Assembly (NCBI GenBank): GCA_003550325.1 | Contig: QKWP01000498.1 | Coordinates: 165,073-229,072 of the forward strand | Source of the DNA: Gigaspora rosea | Taxonomy: Eukaryota > Glomeromycota > Glomeromycetes > Diversisporales > Gigasporaceae | Direction: 5' to 3' | Length of the DNA stretch: 64,000 nt | Shown here: piece by piece, positions 33,735 through 45,053 of the stretch | Position numbering within the stretch: position 1 is the stretch's first letter | Layout: each line of letters opens with the position of its first letter | Notes under the pieces: model-generated | What the model was told of the DNA's origin: nothing | Seen by the model: the letters and a program-made list of their open reading frames with translations, nothing else | The model's database searches: none | Translations under genes and position numbers: made by a program

Positions 33735-34295
33735 TGTTACGGAATATTCGAGCAGATTCTCATTGTTATTTTAATTTTTCTTGTAATAGTTAGTGTATGT
33801 TCAGATAATTGTATGGTTTTTTCTTTTTGAGTAAAAGGCTTAGTAGATTTGAAGGTTCTAAACCATTGATTTTGGTCTCAAACCCACCGTAGTGGTTTGA
33901 AACCAACCAGAGTGGTCCGAAACCAGCCAGAGTGGTCCAAAACCATTGATGATAGCCCGAGACCTACAACCATTGAAATTAATAAAGGAGGGACATTCCT
34001 TCTCATTTTTATCCTAGTACATCTATATATATACATCAATACTTATAACATCCTTGTATCATTCGACTTAAACAATTATTAATAAATAATAAAATATAAG
34101 TTTACTTCGTTAAACCCGTGATTGCTAAATCTAGTTAGTGTGACCCGAACCTTTATTGTTTATTAATAATATTAAGTATAATCGATCTAGATCGATCACC
34201 CTTAAATATTGCTATGCATATACTATTGTTCGTTCAATTTAAATATATATATATTTTCAAATAAATAATAATACATTCCTTTGTGTTTTTCTCAC
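33735..34295 (+). repeat. Right LTR of the Gypsy element
   Basis: 561 bp, TGTTACGG to CTCAC. Nearly collinear with the left LTR, with a ~45-bp deletion and scattered substitutions. Confidence 0.9.
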
Positions 34296-34302
34296 TTAAT
34301 AA

Positions 34303-34505
34303 ACCTTGTTTATGCTTACAACCCTGAGCTAATTCGACCTCACGTTAGCCAAGTCTCACCTACAGTTGTAACACCCTATAAGAAATTTTTACACATGATT
34401 GCACATGACTGCACAAAATATAGTACGTCTAAAGCACGGTGTTACAACCATGAGACTTGGCTAACAGGTGGTCGAATTAGCACAGGGTTGTAAGCATAGG
34501 TTATG
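34303..34505. mobile_element. Fold-back element
   Basis: Arms of about 65-70 bp: 'atgcttacaaccctgagcta' at about 34312 and its near inverse, ending 'gggttgtaagcat', at about 34498. Inner parts also pair ('gttagccaagtctca' with 'tgagacttggctaac'). A 60-base loop separates the arms. The frame 34281-34493 across it is not a gene. Confidence 0.8.
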
Positions 34506-34911
34506 CGAAATAGATGTTCATTAGGGATTCGGAATAAATGATATTAAAATAGAATGGAAAAGGAATTCTTTCCTTATTTTATTTATTAATATTGTATATC
34601 AATTCTCTGAGTTCAGCTATCGTATTTATACATTCTTAATGATTATGGTCTAAAACCAAGACATGCGGTCTCGAACCAAAATCCATGAAATAATAAACGG
34701 CTACATACGTAACTATACGGAAAATTGCACAGAAAAGCATGTAAAAAAGACGCTATTATGTGCACTGTTGCATGGAATTCGCATCTTTTTATGTGTCCAG
34801 TGCACATTTTCCCATGCAACATCTCGTGATATATTCTATATAGTTCTGTATACTCTCATGCTGTTACGTACCTGTGTTTGACCATAAATTCTGCGCACTC
34901 TTTTTTATAGG
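34375..34911. mobile_element. 'CCCTATAAGAAA' TIR element at the unit 2 boundary
   Basis: Left end 'ccctataagaaat' (from about 34375) and, inverted, 'ccctataaaaaag' ending at about 34911. It occupies the same place before unit 2 as the 6.35 kb element does before unit 1. Inside are 'gcacatgactgcac'- and 'catgcaacatctcgtgata'-like words but no gene. It overlaps the fold-back element, so the order of events is unclear. Confidence 0.5.
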
Positions 34912-35107
34912 GATGATATTAAGATAATTTTAAGTTCTTGTAACGAATGCAGTTCCGAGTTTATTAGAAGTTACGTCTGACACTGATGATGTTAATGAAA
35001 TTGTGAGGTTAATACCGAAAGTATCTTTTTAATACTTCAAATTTAACTGGAATCACGTGACCATTTGGCAAGGATTTTATGGATTTACTAGATCGGGAAT
35101 TCAAGTC
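34912..35107. other. First piece of unit 2
   Basis: Matches 13745-13960 of unit 1 and about 61250-61390. It is interrupted at 35107 by the minus-strand LTR element and resumes at about 39912. Confidence 0.7.
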
Positions 35108-35123
35108 GTAATAAACCATACAT

Positions 35124-36055
35124 TGTGGTGGGCTAAGCTATTGGTCTAAATACTAAAATACACTAACAACACTACTAACTAATCTAAACAATGTCCTACA
35201 GGCATACAAGACACTAGTTTCTCGAATTGGCAGGCAAAAAGAGGCGTGGTTGATTTGGTCCGAGTCTCGAGGTTCTTTGGGTCTTGCTGTAGCGAGGTAG
35301 GAAATGATCGTTATGTGACTTTATGGTGTCATGTGATCACAGGATTATCCTGATACGAATTTACGTATCGGGTGTAATTATCAGTTTATGATTATTACAG
35401 TTTATAACAATTTGGGAATTACTAACGATAACACTTCTACTCTAATTCGAAGGTTATTACTCAACAATGTTGAACTCTAAACGAGTTACTCCAATTCGAA
35501 CTCTTTCTGGAGTTATCTTTTATTGAGACGAAAAGGAAGAGTTTATATACTTTTCACCCTCTTAATAAATACATAATTTATAGACTAACACTACTATCTC
35601 TATCAAATTCTATTAGAACGTTTCTGACTCACAATGACTATACTTTCTTCAAGCGAAAGTTAGAGGCGAATTTCTACGCCTCAAGGCGTACTTGGGGCGA
35701 TGCGGGCTTTTTGGGCTTTTCGTTTATGCCCGGGGTAAAGTTATGTGTGCCAGTACCATAATATTATCAGTACAAATACTCAGCTATACCATTGTTTAGC
35801 AAAAAGGTGTAACAAACAAATATTAGCAGCAAAACGCCATAGGCAGAACCTAACTTGTGGCTCTGGCATGCGCAGCTAGCATGTGCTTGTCCCTAATTTA
35901 CTATGGTGAATTGCTTATTCTATTTGGGGCTAAGGTGATTCCACTATCTATGTTCCGAAATAGAAGAAATATCACTATCATAACGATGTAAACAATCAGA
36001 AAATCCCCTGAGGTACACAGAAAAAGAAAAAGTTCTGTAACTGGAGCCCTTCACA
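35124..36055 (-). repeat. LTR of the minus-strand element (3' LTR in its own sense)
   Basis: 932 bp. Highly similar to 38832-39851 from 'ggctaagctat' through 'ggagcccttcaca'. Confidence 0.85.
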
Positions 36056-36177
36056 ATCTCCCACCCTTATTTTTGAGTTTCACAAGAAAAAGGGATATTA
36101 CGAACTTGAATAATTCTTCTATTGATGCTAGGACACTGACTACATAGGCTGAATTGGGCTTAATATCAGATTTTATC

Positions 36178-36290
36178 TCATAAGTAGTAATTTTTCACCT
36201 CTTCCCAGTTCATCTTTTTCAATGCCAATTCCGTTATGATAACTGTTTCCAAGCTCAAATATTCCATGAGCATTATGGGATACACTTTGA
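36178..36290 (-). pseudogene. Sel1-repeat fragment inside the LTR element
   Basis: The minus strand reads HNAHGIFELGNSYHNGIGIEK followed by DEL, one clear Sel1 repeat out of context. The 61-codon open frame on this strand is in another phase. Confidence 0.7.
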
Positions 36291-36990
36291 CATTTCTCTG
36301 GGGCTTTTCTTGAGTCTTATCCAGCAGGTAATGCGGACGTTTCCTTCTTTCTTTCCGTCCCATATTCTTTCTTTTCTTCTTACGATTCTGTGCTTGACTT
36401 GTTTCTTCCTGGTTTGTCTTTATCTCTTCCTAGTTCGTTTCTTCCTTAAATTTTTTCAACTGACGATTTCCTCCACTTCTTTTTCTTGCTTGTTCGACTT
36501 CATTTCTTCTTTGCCTTACGGTCACGTATTTCGGTTTTCTACAATGCATAATTGTTCAAAAATTTATATTAAATGTGCTCCAGCCTCGTACATTTCTGTC
36601 GTGACCATCTCTTTTATGTCACGTCCACTGATGCTCTTGAATTCGTTTTGCTCTACTCTTTTTAAATTTTCATTTATGCGACCACACCCACGCATAACCG
36701 TCATGACCTCTCATGTCCTTTGATGTCATGTCTATCTTACCCGACTAGGGCCCCACGGCTTGCCCTAATCCGTCCTGACCAACTCTCTCTTTGTCAGGTC
36801 CGTTATTCGTTTTCAAAGAGAAGATAAAGCTATCTGCTGTTGTCTTTAAAATCAGCATTCATACATTGATTTGCTAATTCTAGGTGGAATTTAGGAGATC
36901 CAGGAGCAAACTCAGGTTGCTCCCCTGTATCAATTCGTATTGAAAAATCCTTAAAATTATGCCCATCAAGAGTTCTAGATTCAGCTGATA
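36291..36990. other. Interior of the LTR element, unrecognised
   Basis: Pyrimidine-rich on the plus strand (Lys/Glu/Arg-rich codons on the minus strand). The 137-codon plus frame 36310-36723 is probably antisense noise. Confidence 0.35.
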
Positions 36991-37014
36991 TTTCTGTCAC
37001 GATTATTTCTAATG

Positions 37015-37325
37015 AATAATTATCGGTTGCCGTTGCATATTGCTTTCTATTTAAAGCTTAAGTGCTATATAGTAAAATTCCATAAACTCTACATTTAATG
37101 TTGCTATTGATAGTTCCAAGTCTGCAACGTAAGTACTACGCAAATCGTTTTGCAAATACTAACACTATCCAATTCATTTAGACACAGAGCAAATATTTTG
37201 TTGACAGGATCCTATTGCCGCATATTCCAAGACAAGAATATAATCCTTTAGAAGTATCGTTTCTTGATATACCAAGCCATTTTAAAACTGTTGGATCTTT
37301 AAGCCCAATATCACCATATTTTGGA
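37015..37325 (-). pseudogene. Kinase fragment inside the LTR element
   Basis: On the minus strand this stretch parallels the unit kinases from the 'YGI' region after the hinge back toward the activation segment. Shared landmarks on the plus strand are 'attccataaac', 'agtctgcaa', 'caagaatataatc' and 'gatataccaagcc'. Many indels; no open frame remains. Confidence 0.7.
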
Positions 37326-37984
37326 CTAAGTATATAAAAGGTCTCTCTCTTTTTTTTTTTTTTTTTAAGACGTAATATTCTAATACTAATTTTCTTTTTC
37401 GTTTTTAATTCAAATCAACTGTTCAATGGCTTTTAGGATTCTTTGTATCTTTGCTGTAATGACCTCCGGGGTCAAATGTCCGCACATTTGATTCATCTAA
37501 TTGTTGTAGCGGTAAGTGTCGACAGGTCTTATTTTCAATAGTTGTATTCTCAGTTATACTGTCGTTAACCATTTCATACTAAATCCTTTTCTTTTCTCTA
37601 GGTTTTACTCGGAGCTCAATCAGTCGGGAGGTTCCATTTTCAGGTTCATCGACTTTGGCTTCGGTACCCTTGTCTGAACTGGTACAGCTTGCATTTCTTG
37701 GTTCCTTTGGATCAGTATGGTGCAGCTTTTCTTCCTTTAACGTTTTTTCTCTTTTTGAAAGTTCTTAACCCTTTTTAACCATTTTTCACAGGCATGGTTC
37801 AAAGTTTCGCCGTCGAGAAGTTTATTGTCATTTTTCCTTTCATGGCTTCTATTTTCGACTTCAACTAACAGTTTTCGATTTCTTCTTCTAGGGCCTTGTC
37901 TTTTACAATTTCTTCAGGTTTGGTAAGTTCGTTTGTTATTTCTTCAGCCTTTTTCTGTCTAATTCATCTATTTTTGGTTCAATA

Positions 37985-38100
37985 CTCTCTGCCGATTGTT
38001 GACAATACAGGTATGCTTTGTTTTCATCCTCCATACCATTCATTTAATCTTCGGAGGCGCCCACATCATTTCGGTAATAATTTCCATGGGTGACAGGTTT
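37985..38100 (-). pseudogene. Second Sel1-repeat fragment inside the LTR element
   Basis: The minus strand reads HGNYYRNDVGA, a stop, and MNGMEDENKAYLYCQQSAES, about one decayed repeat. Confidence 0.6.
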
Positions 38101-38177
38101 ACGCTCTTCTTGCCTTTTGACTTCCGGCTTGGTTGATGGAGATTTCGGGGTTCAGACTTGAGGAAGGTACTTTTACT

Positions 38178-38640
38178 TTATAGAAGTATTTGTCTGGACA
38201 TATGTAAATAAATATTCAGTTTCTTTTTATTTCTAGATCTTTGCAAATCTTCTGGATGATTCTTAGGACAGGACTTAACGGAGGGAACATTTTTCACAGA
38301 GGCTATTGTGCTTTTCTTCAAGGTAGACAGAGTTTGGATATAAGAAGATAAATATAGAATCGGTATGTCCTTATCACTATTTTTTATAATTCTTCCCCCA
38401 TCTATTAAATCTTCTAATATTTCTAACACTATTTTTAGGTACTCGTAGAATTGTACATCATTGATGTAGTCACCTCCAACTACTTCATATACAAGTTGTT
38501 GGAATTCGGCAGCTTGTTTGTCCGTAAGGGTCTTGGCTAAGGTAACACATCTATTATATAATTCTCCAACTTTTGAGTAGTTACTAACTACATGTATTAT
38601 TTCTTCTCTTATAGGATAGGCCTCATAATCATTGCTTTTT
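38178..38640 (-). CDS. Partial unknown ORF of the minus-strand LTR element
   Basis: The minus strand is open from about 38640 to 38178, a frame of roughly 150 codons. Its ATG at 38429 is internal. The part upstream of that ATG contains KVGELYNRCVTLAKTLTDK, FQQLVYEVVGGDYINDVQF and YEYLKIVLEILEDLIDGG, an acidic, leucine-rich, probably helical protein. The C-terminus is basic (RSRNKKK). It lies just after the likely primer-binding site, where gag would stand, but I see no capsid motif or zinc knuckle. Function unknown. Confidence 0.45.
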
Positions 38641-38831
38641 TTTAGCTAGGTCTTACGGGTTGATTTCTTCTTCGATTCAGCAGATCGTAGAGAGCAGGAG
38701 GTCCCATAGAAGATTCGATTGCGTATCTTTCTTCATACTGATAACAAGTAGGTCTTGGAATTGTATATGTAGGTCGTGGTCTCAAAATAGCTATAATTAT
38801 TGATTAATTCAATCTCACAGTTACCACCAAT

Positions 38832-39851
38832 TGTGGCAGGCTAAGCTATCAGTCTAAATACTAAAATACACTAACAACACTACTAACTAATCTAAACAAT
38901 GTCCTACAGGCATGCAAGACACTAGTTCCTCGAATTGGCAGGCAAAAAGAGGCGTGATTGATTTGGTCTGGGTCTTGAGGTTATTTGGGTCTTGCTGTAG
39001 CGAGGTAGGATACAATCGTTATGTGACTTTACGATGTCATGTGATCACGGGATTATCCTGATACAAATTTACGTATTGGGGGGTAATTATTGGTTTATAA
39101 TTATTACAGTTTATAACAATTCGGGAATTACTAAAGATAACACTTCTACTCTAATTCGAAGGTTATCACTCAACAATGTTGAACTCTAAACGAGTTACTC
39201 CAATTCGAACTCTTTCTTGAGTTATCTTTTATTGAGATGAAAAGGGAGGGTTTATATACTTTTTACCCTCTTACTAAATACATAATTTATAGACTAATAC
39301 TACTATCTCTATCAAATTCTATTAGAACGTCTCTGACTCACAATGACTATNCTTCTTAATAAATACATTGATTTTAGACTACACTAACTAACTCTATTAT
39401 TTCTCTTTAGATTCACTTCTGACTCACGGTGATTATACTACGCCTTTTCAAACGAAAGTTAGAGGCGATTTTTACGCCTTGAGGCGTACTTGGGTGATGT
39501 GGGCTTTTTGGGCTTTCGTTTATGCCCGGGGTAAAGTTATGTGTGCTAGTACCATAATTTTATCGGTACAAATACTCAGCTATACCATTGTTTAGCAAAA
39601 AGGAGTAATAAACAAATATTAGCAGCGAAACGCCACAGGCAGAAACCAACTTGTGGCTCTGGCATGCGCAGCTAGCATGTGCTTGTCCCCAATTTATTAC
39701 GGTAAATTGCTTATTCTATTTGGGGCTAAGGTGATTCCACTATCTACATTCCGAAATAGGAGAAATATCATTATCGTAATGATGTAAACAATTGGAAAAT
39801 CCCCTGAGGTACACAGAAAAAGAAAAAGTCCTGTGACCGGAGCCCTTCACA
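38832..39851 (-). repeat. LTR of the minus-strand element (5' LTR in its own sense)
   Basis: 1020 bp. It is longer than its partner because it holds an imperfect tandem duplication around the single N at 39351 ('cttctgactcacggtga' echoes 'ctctgactcacaatga'). Confidence 0.85.
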
Positions 39852-39911
39852 ACGTTCATTATTGATGGCTGCTGCACTATGTTCATTTTTATGCCATCTA
39901 AAGGTAGGGTA

Positions 39912-41294
39912 GGTTTTAACATTAAATCGGTCCGTTGAATTAAGTCTCAAAGAGCTTATTATATTTAAAGTCGAATTCGGGAATAATACAATTCAGATAA
40001 GTATATTTTATTCTTATGAAAATTTGTAGTAGGCGAGAACTAATTTTCCTTTATTAAATTTTTATAATTTATACACATTTTAATTTTTAGAGCATTACGC
40101 TGAATTTCTAGCAATGTGCTAATAATTAAGCGTTATGCTGAAATCTCTGCGTGTCGCTGAAAATTAAGCACTACGCTAAAAATCTAGCTTTTGCTAAAAA
40201 ACTAGCATTACACGATTAACTACGCACCCAACTACTAATTATTCTATTTTAGCATAAGACATAAAGTCGTGACATAATAATAAGAGTATTACTAAAATTG
40301 ACCACTATTACTAGTGATTATAGTTGATAAAAAATTTATAGGCTTAGTCGAGTCGATGTTCTAAATATTACTTAGTCGACTAAGTCGACTAAAATGAATA
40401 TTGCTATAATATTCATTTATTTTTCTACATACTGCATATAATATAAATTTATTGAGATAGATTGCCTCTAAAATATCTTTCTTACCCGTATTTTGCCATA
40501 TTTTATATAATTCCGAAATTACCCACTGCTCATGCTCGTATTTTATGTTGAATTATTGTCTACCTTCCGAAAAATTCCGTTTGTGTATATCATAGTCAAC
40601 TAAGTCGACTTTTTAAAAGATCAACTAATTTAGCCGACTATGTCAACTAAAGACATATCGACTTGAAACACTAACTGTTACCCGTAATTAATTAATTAAA
40701 AATATACATGTAGAAGACTACCGAATAAGGCATTTTCTACCATTTCGAAAGCAAACATATTAATTTGTTACACTAACCATGTGCAAGGTGTTTATGAATA
40801 ATACTATTACAATAAAAAGTCTGTGGGATAATTTCTTAGTATAAGTAGTTTATTTACCAATTACTGTCTTGTGAAACTAGTTTATTTACCCACGATTTTA
40901 CCATGGGACTATTTTACATCAGAGTGATGCCCCAAACTGTAAGTTTCATATGTTGTAAATTTTGCAATCTAATGCATCTCTAAGGTTTTTGATTTAACTA
41001 TATTTATAGCAAAAATACAATAATTTATTACAATTTATGATAAGTTACATCATTATGGCTGTACTGCTAGGTTTAATACAACTCAATCTCAAAGCTCACT
41101 TTTAAATCTAATATTTCCCCGATCATGGTTTCGTGCAACTGCGTTGCACAGCAACTTATAAATAAACTAAGGAGACATTATATATTAATCTTTAATGGTC
41201 AAACTGTATAGTTTACTATCTATAAAAAAGTTGATTAACCTTTACTATAGCATAGATAATAAATTAATTAAACAATTAAATTTATATTACGTAC
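39912..41294. other. Unit 2 non-coding region downstream of the kinase
   Basis: Resumes unit 2 after the LTR element and matches 13965-14942. It contains one MITE (40312-40673). No gene is seen; a last kinase exon may hide here. Confidence 0.55.
40312..40673. mobile_element. hAT-type MITE with TAGTG ends
   Basis: Starts 'tagtgattatagttgat' and ends with CACTA (inverted, 'tagtgtttcaagtcgat'). The flanks are ACTATTAC (40304-40311) and ACTGTTAC (40674-40681), an 8-bp duplication with one change. Unit 1 has the uninterrupted ACTGTTAC near 14345. Repeated 'agtcgactaagtcgact' words lie inside. Confidence 0.85.
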
Positions 41295-42416
41295 CTTTAC
41301 AAAGTGAATTAGTATAATAAATAAATCTACTTGTATACATTGTTTTAGGATATACTGGAAAATTCATATTTTCAATTTCTTTTAATATTTCTTCTGATTC
41401 TGATAAATCTAATAAAATCTTCTCATTAATTTGCCATTCTGTAAATATTTCATGAATTTTTGCTGCCGAGGGACGATTTTCTGGATCTTCATCCCAACAT
41501 TTTTTCATGAATTCTATATAACGTTGTGGTGTATTCTTGATAATAATTGGCCGTAAGTTATTATTACATATTTCCAATTGAAGTTGATGTCCAAATTTTT
41601 GATTATAAAATACAGATTTTCCATATAAAATTTCCCACATAATGATTCCAAATGAATAAATATCAGATGCTGTAGTATATGGTTTTCCGTTTAATATTTC
41701 TGGAGCGATATAAGGCAAAATTCCATAAACACCACTAGATTCGGTTTTTAACGCTATATTGGATGATATTGAAAGTCCTAAGTCTGCAATATATGCGCTA
41801 TGTAAATTATGCTGCAAAACATTACCACTATGTAAATCTCGATGAATAATATTTTTTGAATGAATTGTCTGAAGGTCTGAAATTATGCAATGTAGAAGTG
41901 TTAATTTATCTTCCCATTTCATTCGTGCAACATGGTGAAGATTTTCTCGCAAAGAGCCTTTTGGAGCATATTCCATAACAAGAATATAATCTTCAGAGAT
42001 TTCATGTTTAGATATGCCATAACACTTTAAAAATGATGGATTTTCATAACCAATATCGCAATATGCTTTTAGCTTTAATATTAAAAAATAAATATGAGAT
42101 GTAACCAATTAGAACACTAAATATCATATTGTTAAAACCGTTGAAATAATTTACCTCCTTTATAAATTCCTTATGACATTCTTTTGATCCATGTAACAGT
42201 TTAAGCGCAATATCAAACATAGCACCTCGATTTGTGTTATTCCACTCAGCATAGTATACAGTTGCAAATCCACCCTCTCCTATTTTTCTAATTTTTTCAA
42301 ATCTATTATAGGGAATCCATGATAGTTTATATTTATTATCATAAATTATTTCTTTTAGATCATCTTCAATATCAAAAAATTCTTGTATAGTTCCGATTTT
42401 AACTAAAAATTCATTT
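41295..42416 (-). CDS. TKL-type protein kinase, unit 2
   Basis: Exon 1 spans about 42416-42155, a GT-AG intron 42154-42073, and exon 2 42072-41295, ending at a 'gtacgt' donor, so a C-terminal exon is missing from view. The kinase fold is complete across both exons: GEGGFATVYYAEW, ALKLLHGSK, HRDLHSGNVL, IADLGLS (DLG variant), YIAPEIL and NRPSAAKI. The region FYNQKFGHQLQLEICNNN has the frame shared with unit 3 and probably the original one. The Met that looks like a start in unit 1 is ATA here, so translation must begin in an upstream exon, possibly LGKRNNYQ at about 42466-42500. It is the likely functional partner of the adjacent Sel1 gene. Confidence 0.87.
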
Positions 42417-42554
42417 CTTAGGTCACAAATAATTAATAAATTATATAATAAATTAAATAGAATTACCTGATAATTGTTCCTTTTCCCTAATTTTTTAGAA
42501 ATTTTTGTAAGTACTAAATAAAAACAATTGTATTGTATAATAAAAATAGATTAT

Positions 42555-44867
42555 TTACTTTTGAAACCAATAATTAGCTTTTTGCAAATCTCTTGTTACC
42601 CCAATTCCATTTCGATAACAATTCCCAACATTATTCATTGCAGCTAAAATGTTCATATCAGCAGATTTTTTATAATAAATAAATGCCTTATGTTCATTCT
42701 TTTCTACACCAATTCCATTTTGATACCAATAACCAACACTACATGATCCACCAGCGTCACCCATTTCTGCAGATTTTTGATAATAAATAAATGCCTTATG
42801 TTCATCCTTTTCAACTCCAATTCCATTTAGATAACAATAACCAACACTAAAGATTCCATCAGTATTACCCACATCAGCAGATTTTTGATAATAAATAAAT
42901 GCCATATGTTCATCCTTTACAACTCCAATTCCATTTCGATAACAAGAACCAACATTAAAGATTCCATCAGTATTACCCATATCAGCAGATCTTTGATAAT
43001 AAATGAATGCATTATATTCATCCTTTTCAACTCCAATTCCATTTTGATAACAACTACCAACATTATTTGTACCAAGAGCATCACCCAAATCAGCAGATTT
43101 TTGATAATAGGTGAATGCTTTATGTTCATCCTTTTCAACACCAATTCCTTTTTCATAACAATAACCAACATTTCTAGTTCCAACAGCACAATCCATGTCA
43201 GCAGATTTTTGATAATAAATAAATGCTTTATGTTCAACCTTTTTAACTCCAATTCCTTTTTCATAACAATATCCAACATTATTTGCACCAAGAGCATCGC
43301 CCATATCAACGGATTTTTGATAATAGGTGAATGCTTTATATTCATCCTTTTCAACTCCAATTCCTTTTTCATGACAATAACCAACATTGTATATTCCGGT
43401 TGCATTTCCCATATCAGCGGATTTTTGGTAATAGGTGTATGCTTTATGTTCATTCTTTTCCACACCAATTCCGTTTCGATAACAATATCCAACATTGCAT
43501 GTTCCATTAGAATTGCCTATGTCAGCAGATTTTTGATAATAAATGAATGCTTGATGTTCATTCTTTTCAACTCCAATTCCATTTTGATAACATTCACCAA
43601 CCATGCGTGCTCCTTCTGCATCGCCCATATCAGCAGATTTTTTATAATAAGCGAATGCCTTATGTTCATCCTTTTTAACTTCAATTCCTTTTTCATAACA
43701 ATAACCAAAACCGATTATTCCAGTTGCATCACCCTTATCAGCAGATTTTTGAAAATAAATGAACGCTTTATGTTCATCCTTTTCAATTCCAATTCCATAA
43801 AGATAACAATGACCAACATTGTATATTCCGGTTGCATTTCCCATATCAGCAGATTTTTGATAATAAATGAATGCTTTATTTTCATTCTTTTCAACTCCAA
43901 TTCCATTTTGATAACATTCACCAACCCTGCGTGCTCCTTCTGCATCGCCCATATCATCAGATTTTTTATAATAAGCGAATGCCTTATGTTCATCCTTTTT
44001 AACTTCAATTCCTTTTGCATAAAAATAAGCAACATTGATTATTCCACCAGCATCATCCATATCAGCAGATTTTTGAAAATAAATGAACGCTTTATGTTCA
44101 TCCTTTTCAGTTCCAATCCCATAAAGATAACAATAACCAACATTATATATTCCATCAGTATTACCAATATCAGCAGATTTTTGATAATAAATGAATGCTT
44201 TATGTTCATTCTTTTCAACACCAATTCCACTTTTATAACAATTACCAACATTATTTGCACCACGAGCATCACCCAAATCAGCAGCTTTTTGATAATAGAT
44301 GAATGCCTTCTTTTCATCCCTTTTAATTCCAATTTCGTTTTCATAACAACGACCAACATTATATATTCCATTAACATCACCCATATCAGAAGAGTTTTGA
44401 TAGTAAATGAATGCCTTATTTTCATCCTTTTTAATTCCAATCCCGTTTTCATAACAATATCCAACACCGGTTATTCCACCGGTATTACCCATATCGGCAG
44501 ATTTTTGGTAATAAATTAATGCCTTATGTTCATCCTTTTCAACTGCAATTCCTCCACTATAACAATAACCAACACTGCACATTCCGTTAGCATTTCCCAT
44601 ATCAGCAGATTTTTGATAATAAATGAACGCCTTAGCTTCATCCTTTTCAACCCCAATTCCATCTTCATAACAGATGCCAAGTGAAATCATTCCATTAGTA
44701 TCACCCATATCAGCAGATTTTTGAAAATAAATGAACGCTTTATGTTCATCCTTTTCAACTCCAATTCCATATAAATAATTGTTACCGAGGTTATTAAGGT
44801 CTGACAAAGTTGATTTTTTATGATGAAATATATGATTATAAATCTTTTTAATTTTATATTTAAACAT
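42555..44867 (-). CDS. Sel1-repeat protein, unit 2 (770 aa)
   Basis: Open from ATG 44867 to TAA 42555. The first ~24 residues are basic (MFKYKIKKIYNHIFHHKKS) with no clear signal peptide. About 20 Sel1 repeats of 36 residues follow, with consensus AFIYYQKSADMGN, then G-VGYCYENGIGVEKDEHK. The array closes with ATRD-type codons and NYWFQK. Sel1 repeats stack as antiparallel helix pairs and usually serve as scaffolds in signalling or ER quality control; lack of a signal peptide favours the cytosol. The repeats are very alike, which signals recent expansion or gene conversion. The stop overlaps a 'gtaaat' donor, so splicing toward the kinase 140 bases on is conceivable but could not be made to fit a frame. 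The long antisense frame (42885-44519 plus) only mirrors the 108-bp periodicity. Confidence 0.9.
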   Translation of the reverse strand: MFKYKIKKIYNHIFHHKKSTLSDLNNLGNNYLYGIGVEKDEHKAFIYFQKSADMGDTNGMISLGICYEDGIGVEKDEAKAFIYYQKSADMGNANGMCSVGYCYSGGIAVEKDEHKALIYYQKSADMGNTGGITGVGYCYENGIGIKKDENKAFIYYQNSSDMGDVNGIYNVGRCYENEIGIKRDEKKAFIYYQKAADLGDARGANNVGNCYKSGIGVEKNEHKAFIYYQKSADIGNTDGIYNVGYCYLYGIGTEKDEHKAFIYFQKSADMDDAGGIINVAYFYAKGIEVKKDEHKAFAYYKKSDDMGDAEGARRVGECYQNGIGVEKNENKAFIYYQKSADMGNATGIYNVGHCYLYGIGIEKDEHKAFIYFQKSADKGDATGIIGFGYCYEKGIEVKKDEHKAFAYYKKSADMGDAEGARMVGECYQNGIGVEKNEHQAFIYYQKSADIGNSNGTCNVGYCYRNGIGVEKNEHKAYTYYQKSADMGNATGIYNVGYCHEKGIGVEKDEYKAFTYYQKSVDMGDALGANNVGYCYEKGIGVKKVEHKAFIYYQKSADMDCAVGTRNVGYCYEKGIGVEKDEHKAFTYYQKSADLGDALGTNNVGSCYQNGIGVEKDEYNAFIYYQRSADMGNTDGIFNVGSCYRNGIGVVKDEHMAFIYYQKSADVGNTDGIFSVGYCYLNGIGVEKDEHKAFIYYQKSAEMGDAGGSCSVGYWYQNGIGVEKNEHKAFIYYKKSADMNILAAMNNVGNCYRNGIGVTRDLQKANYWFQK

Positions 44868-45053
44868 TGGAAAAACAGAAAATTAGAGCATATAAATTAT
44901 GTACGACTATTTTTCAATTTTTTATGCCACTATCGAGTAACGCAACTTTATTATGAGTAACTTTAGATGAACTTCCCACATTTTTGTACCACTTTCGATC
45001 GAGTTGCATAACTTTTATTATGAGTAACGTCAGGTGAGCTTCAGCTTTCAAGC
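44868..45053. other. 5' region of the unit 2 Sel1 gene
   Basis: Likely leader and promoter. An upstream ATG seen in unit 3 is followed here by a stop after two codons, which argues for MFKYK as the start. Confidence 0.5.

Larger units (their letters stand above)
26106..34295 (+). mobile_element. Ty3/Gypsy LTR retrotransposon, decayed
   Basis: Direct LTRs at 26106-26711 and 33735-34295 bracket gag, protease, reverse transcriptase, RNase H and integrase in that order, which is the Gypsy order. A purine tract ('aagccggggga') lies just before the right LTR. It is inserted where unit 1 passes into unit 2. LTR differences, stops, frameshifts and lost catalytic residues show it is an old, dead copy. 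Confidence 0.92.
35124..39851 (-). mobile_element. LTR element (minus strand) with Sel1 and kinase relics inside
   Basis: Two ~0.93-1.02 kb direct repeats read TGTGAAGGGCTCC to CCACA on the minus strand. Just inside the upstream LTR, 'tggtggtaactgtgag' fits a primer-binding site. Just inside the other, 'aagggtgggaga' fits a polypurine tract. The 2.8 kb interior has no reverse transcriptase or integrase, so it is non-autonomous. It contains fragments of a Sel1 gene and a kinase gene in the same orientation. Two independent LTR insertions into an old Sel1/kinase locus are an alternative. Confidence 0.75.

Noticed and set aside
26106-34295. An active Gypsy element
   Set aside because: YIDN in the polymerase box, Lys in place of the third integrase acid, a lost zinc-knuckle Cys, many stops and two insertions.
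34375-34911. Target-site duplication for the Gypsy insertion
   Set aside because: The right flank is occupied by a fold-back and a TIR element, so no 4-6-bp duplication could be confirmed.
36310-36723. 137-codon plus-strand frame rich in Phe, Ser and Leu
   Set aside because: It lies antisense within a minus-strand LTR element in pyrimidine-rich sequence, with no family resemblance.
42885-44519. 544-codon plus-strand open frame across the unit 2 Sel1 gene (and the same at 52425-54059, 54261-55031, 16334-17896)
   Set aside because: Its residues repeat every 36 codons in step with the Sel1 repeats on the other strand. The 108-bp period keeps any frame free of stops if one repeat is free of them. 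No known family matches the Ile/Phe-rich translation.
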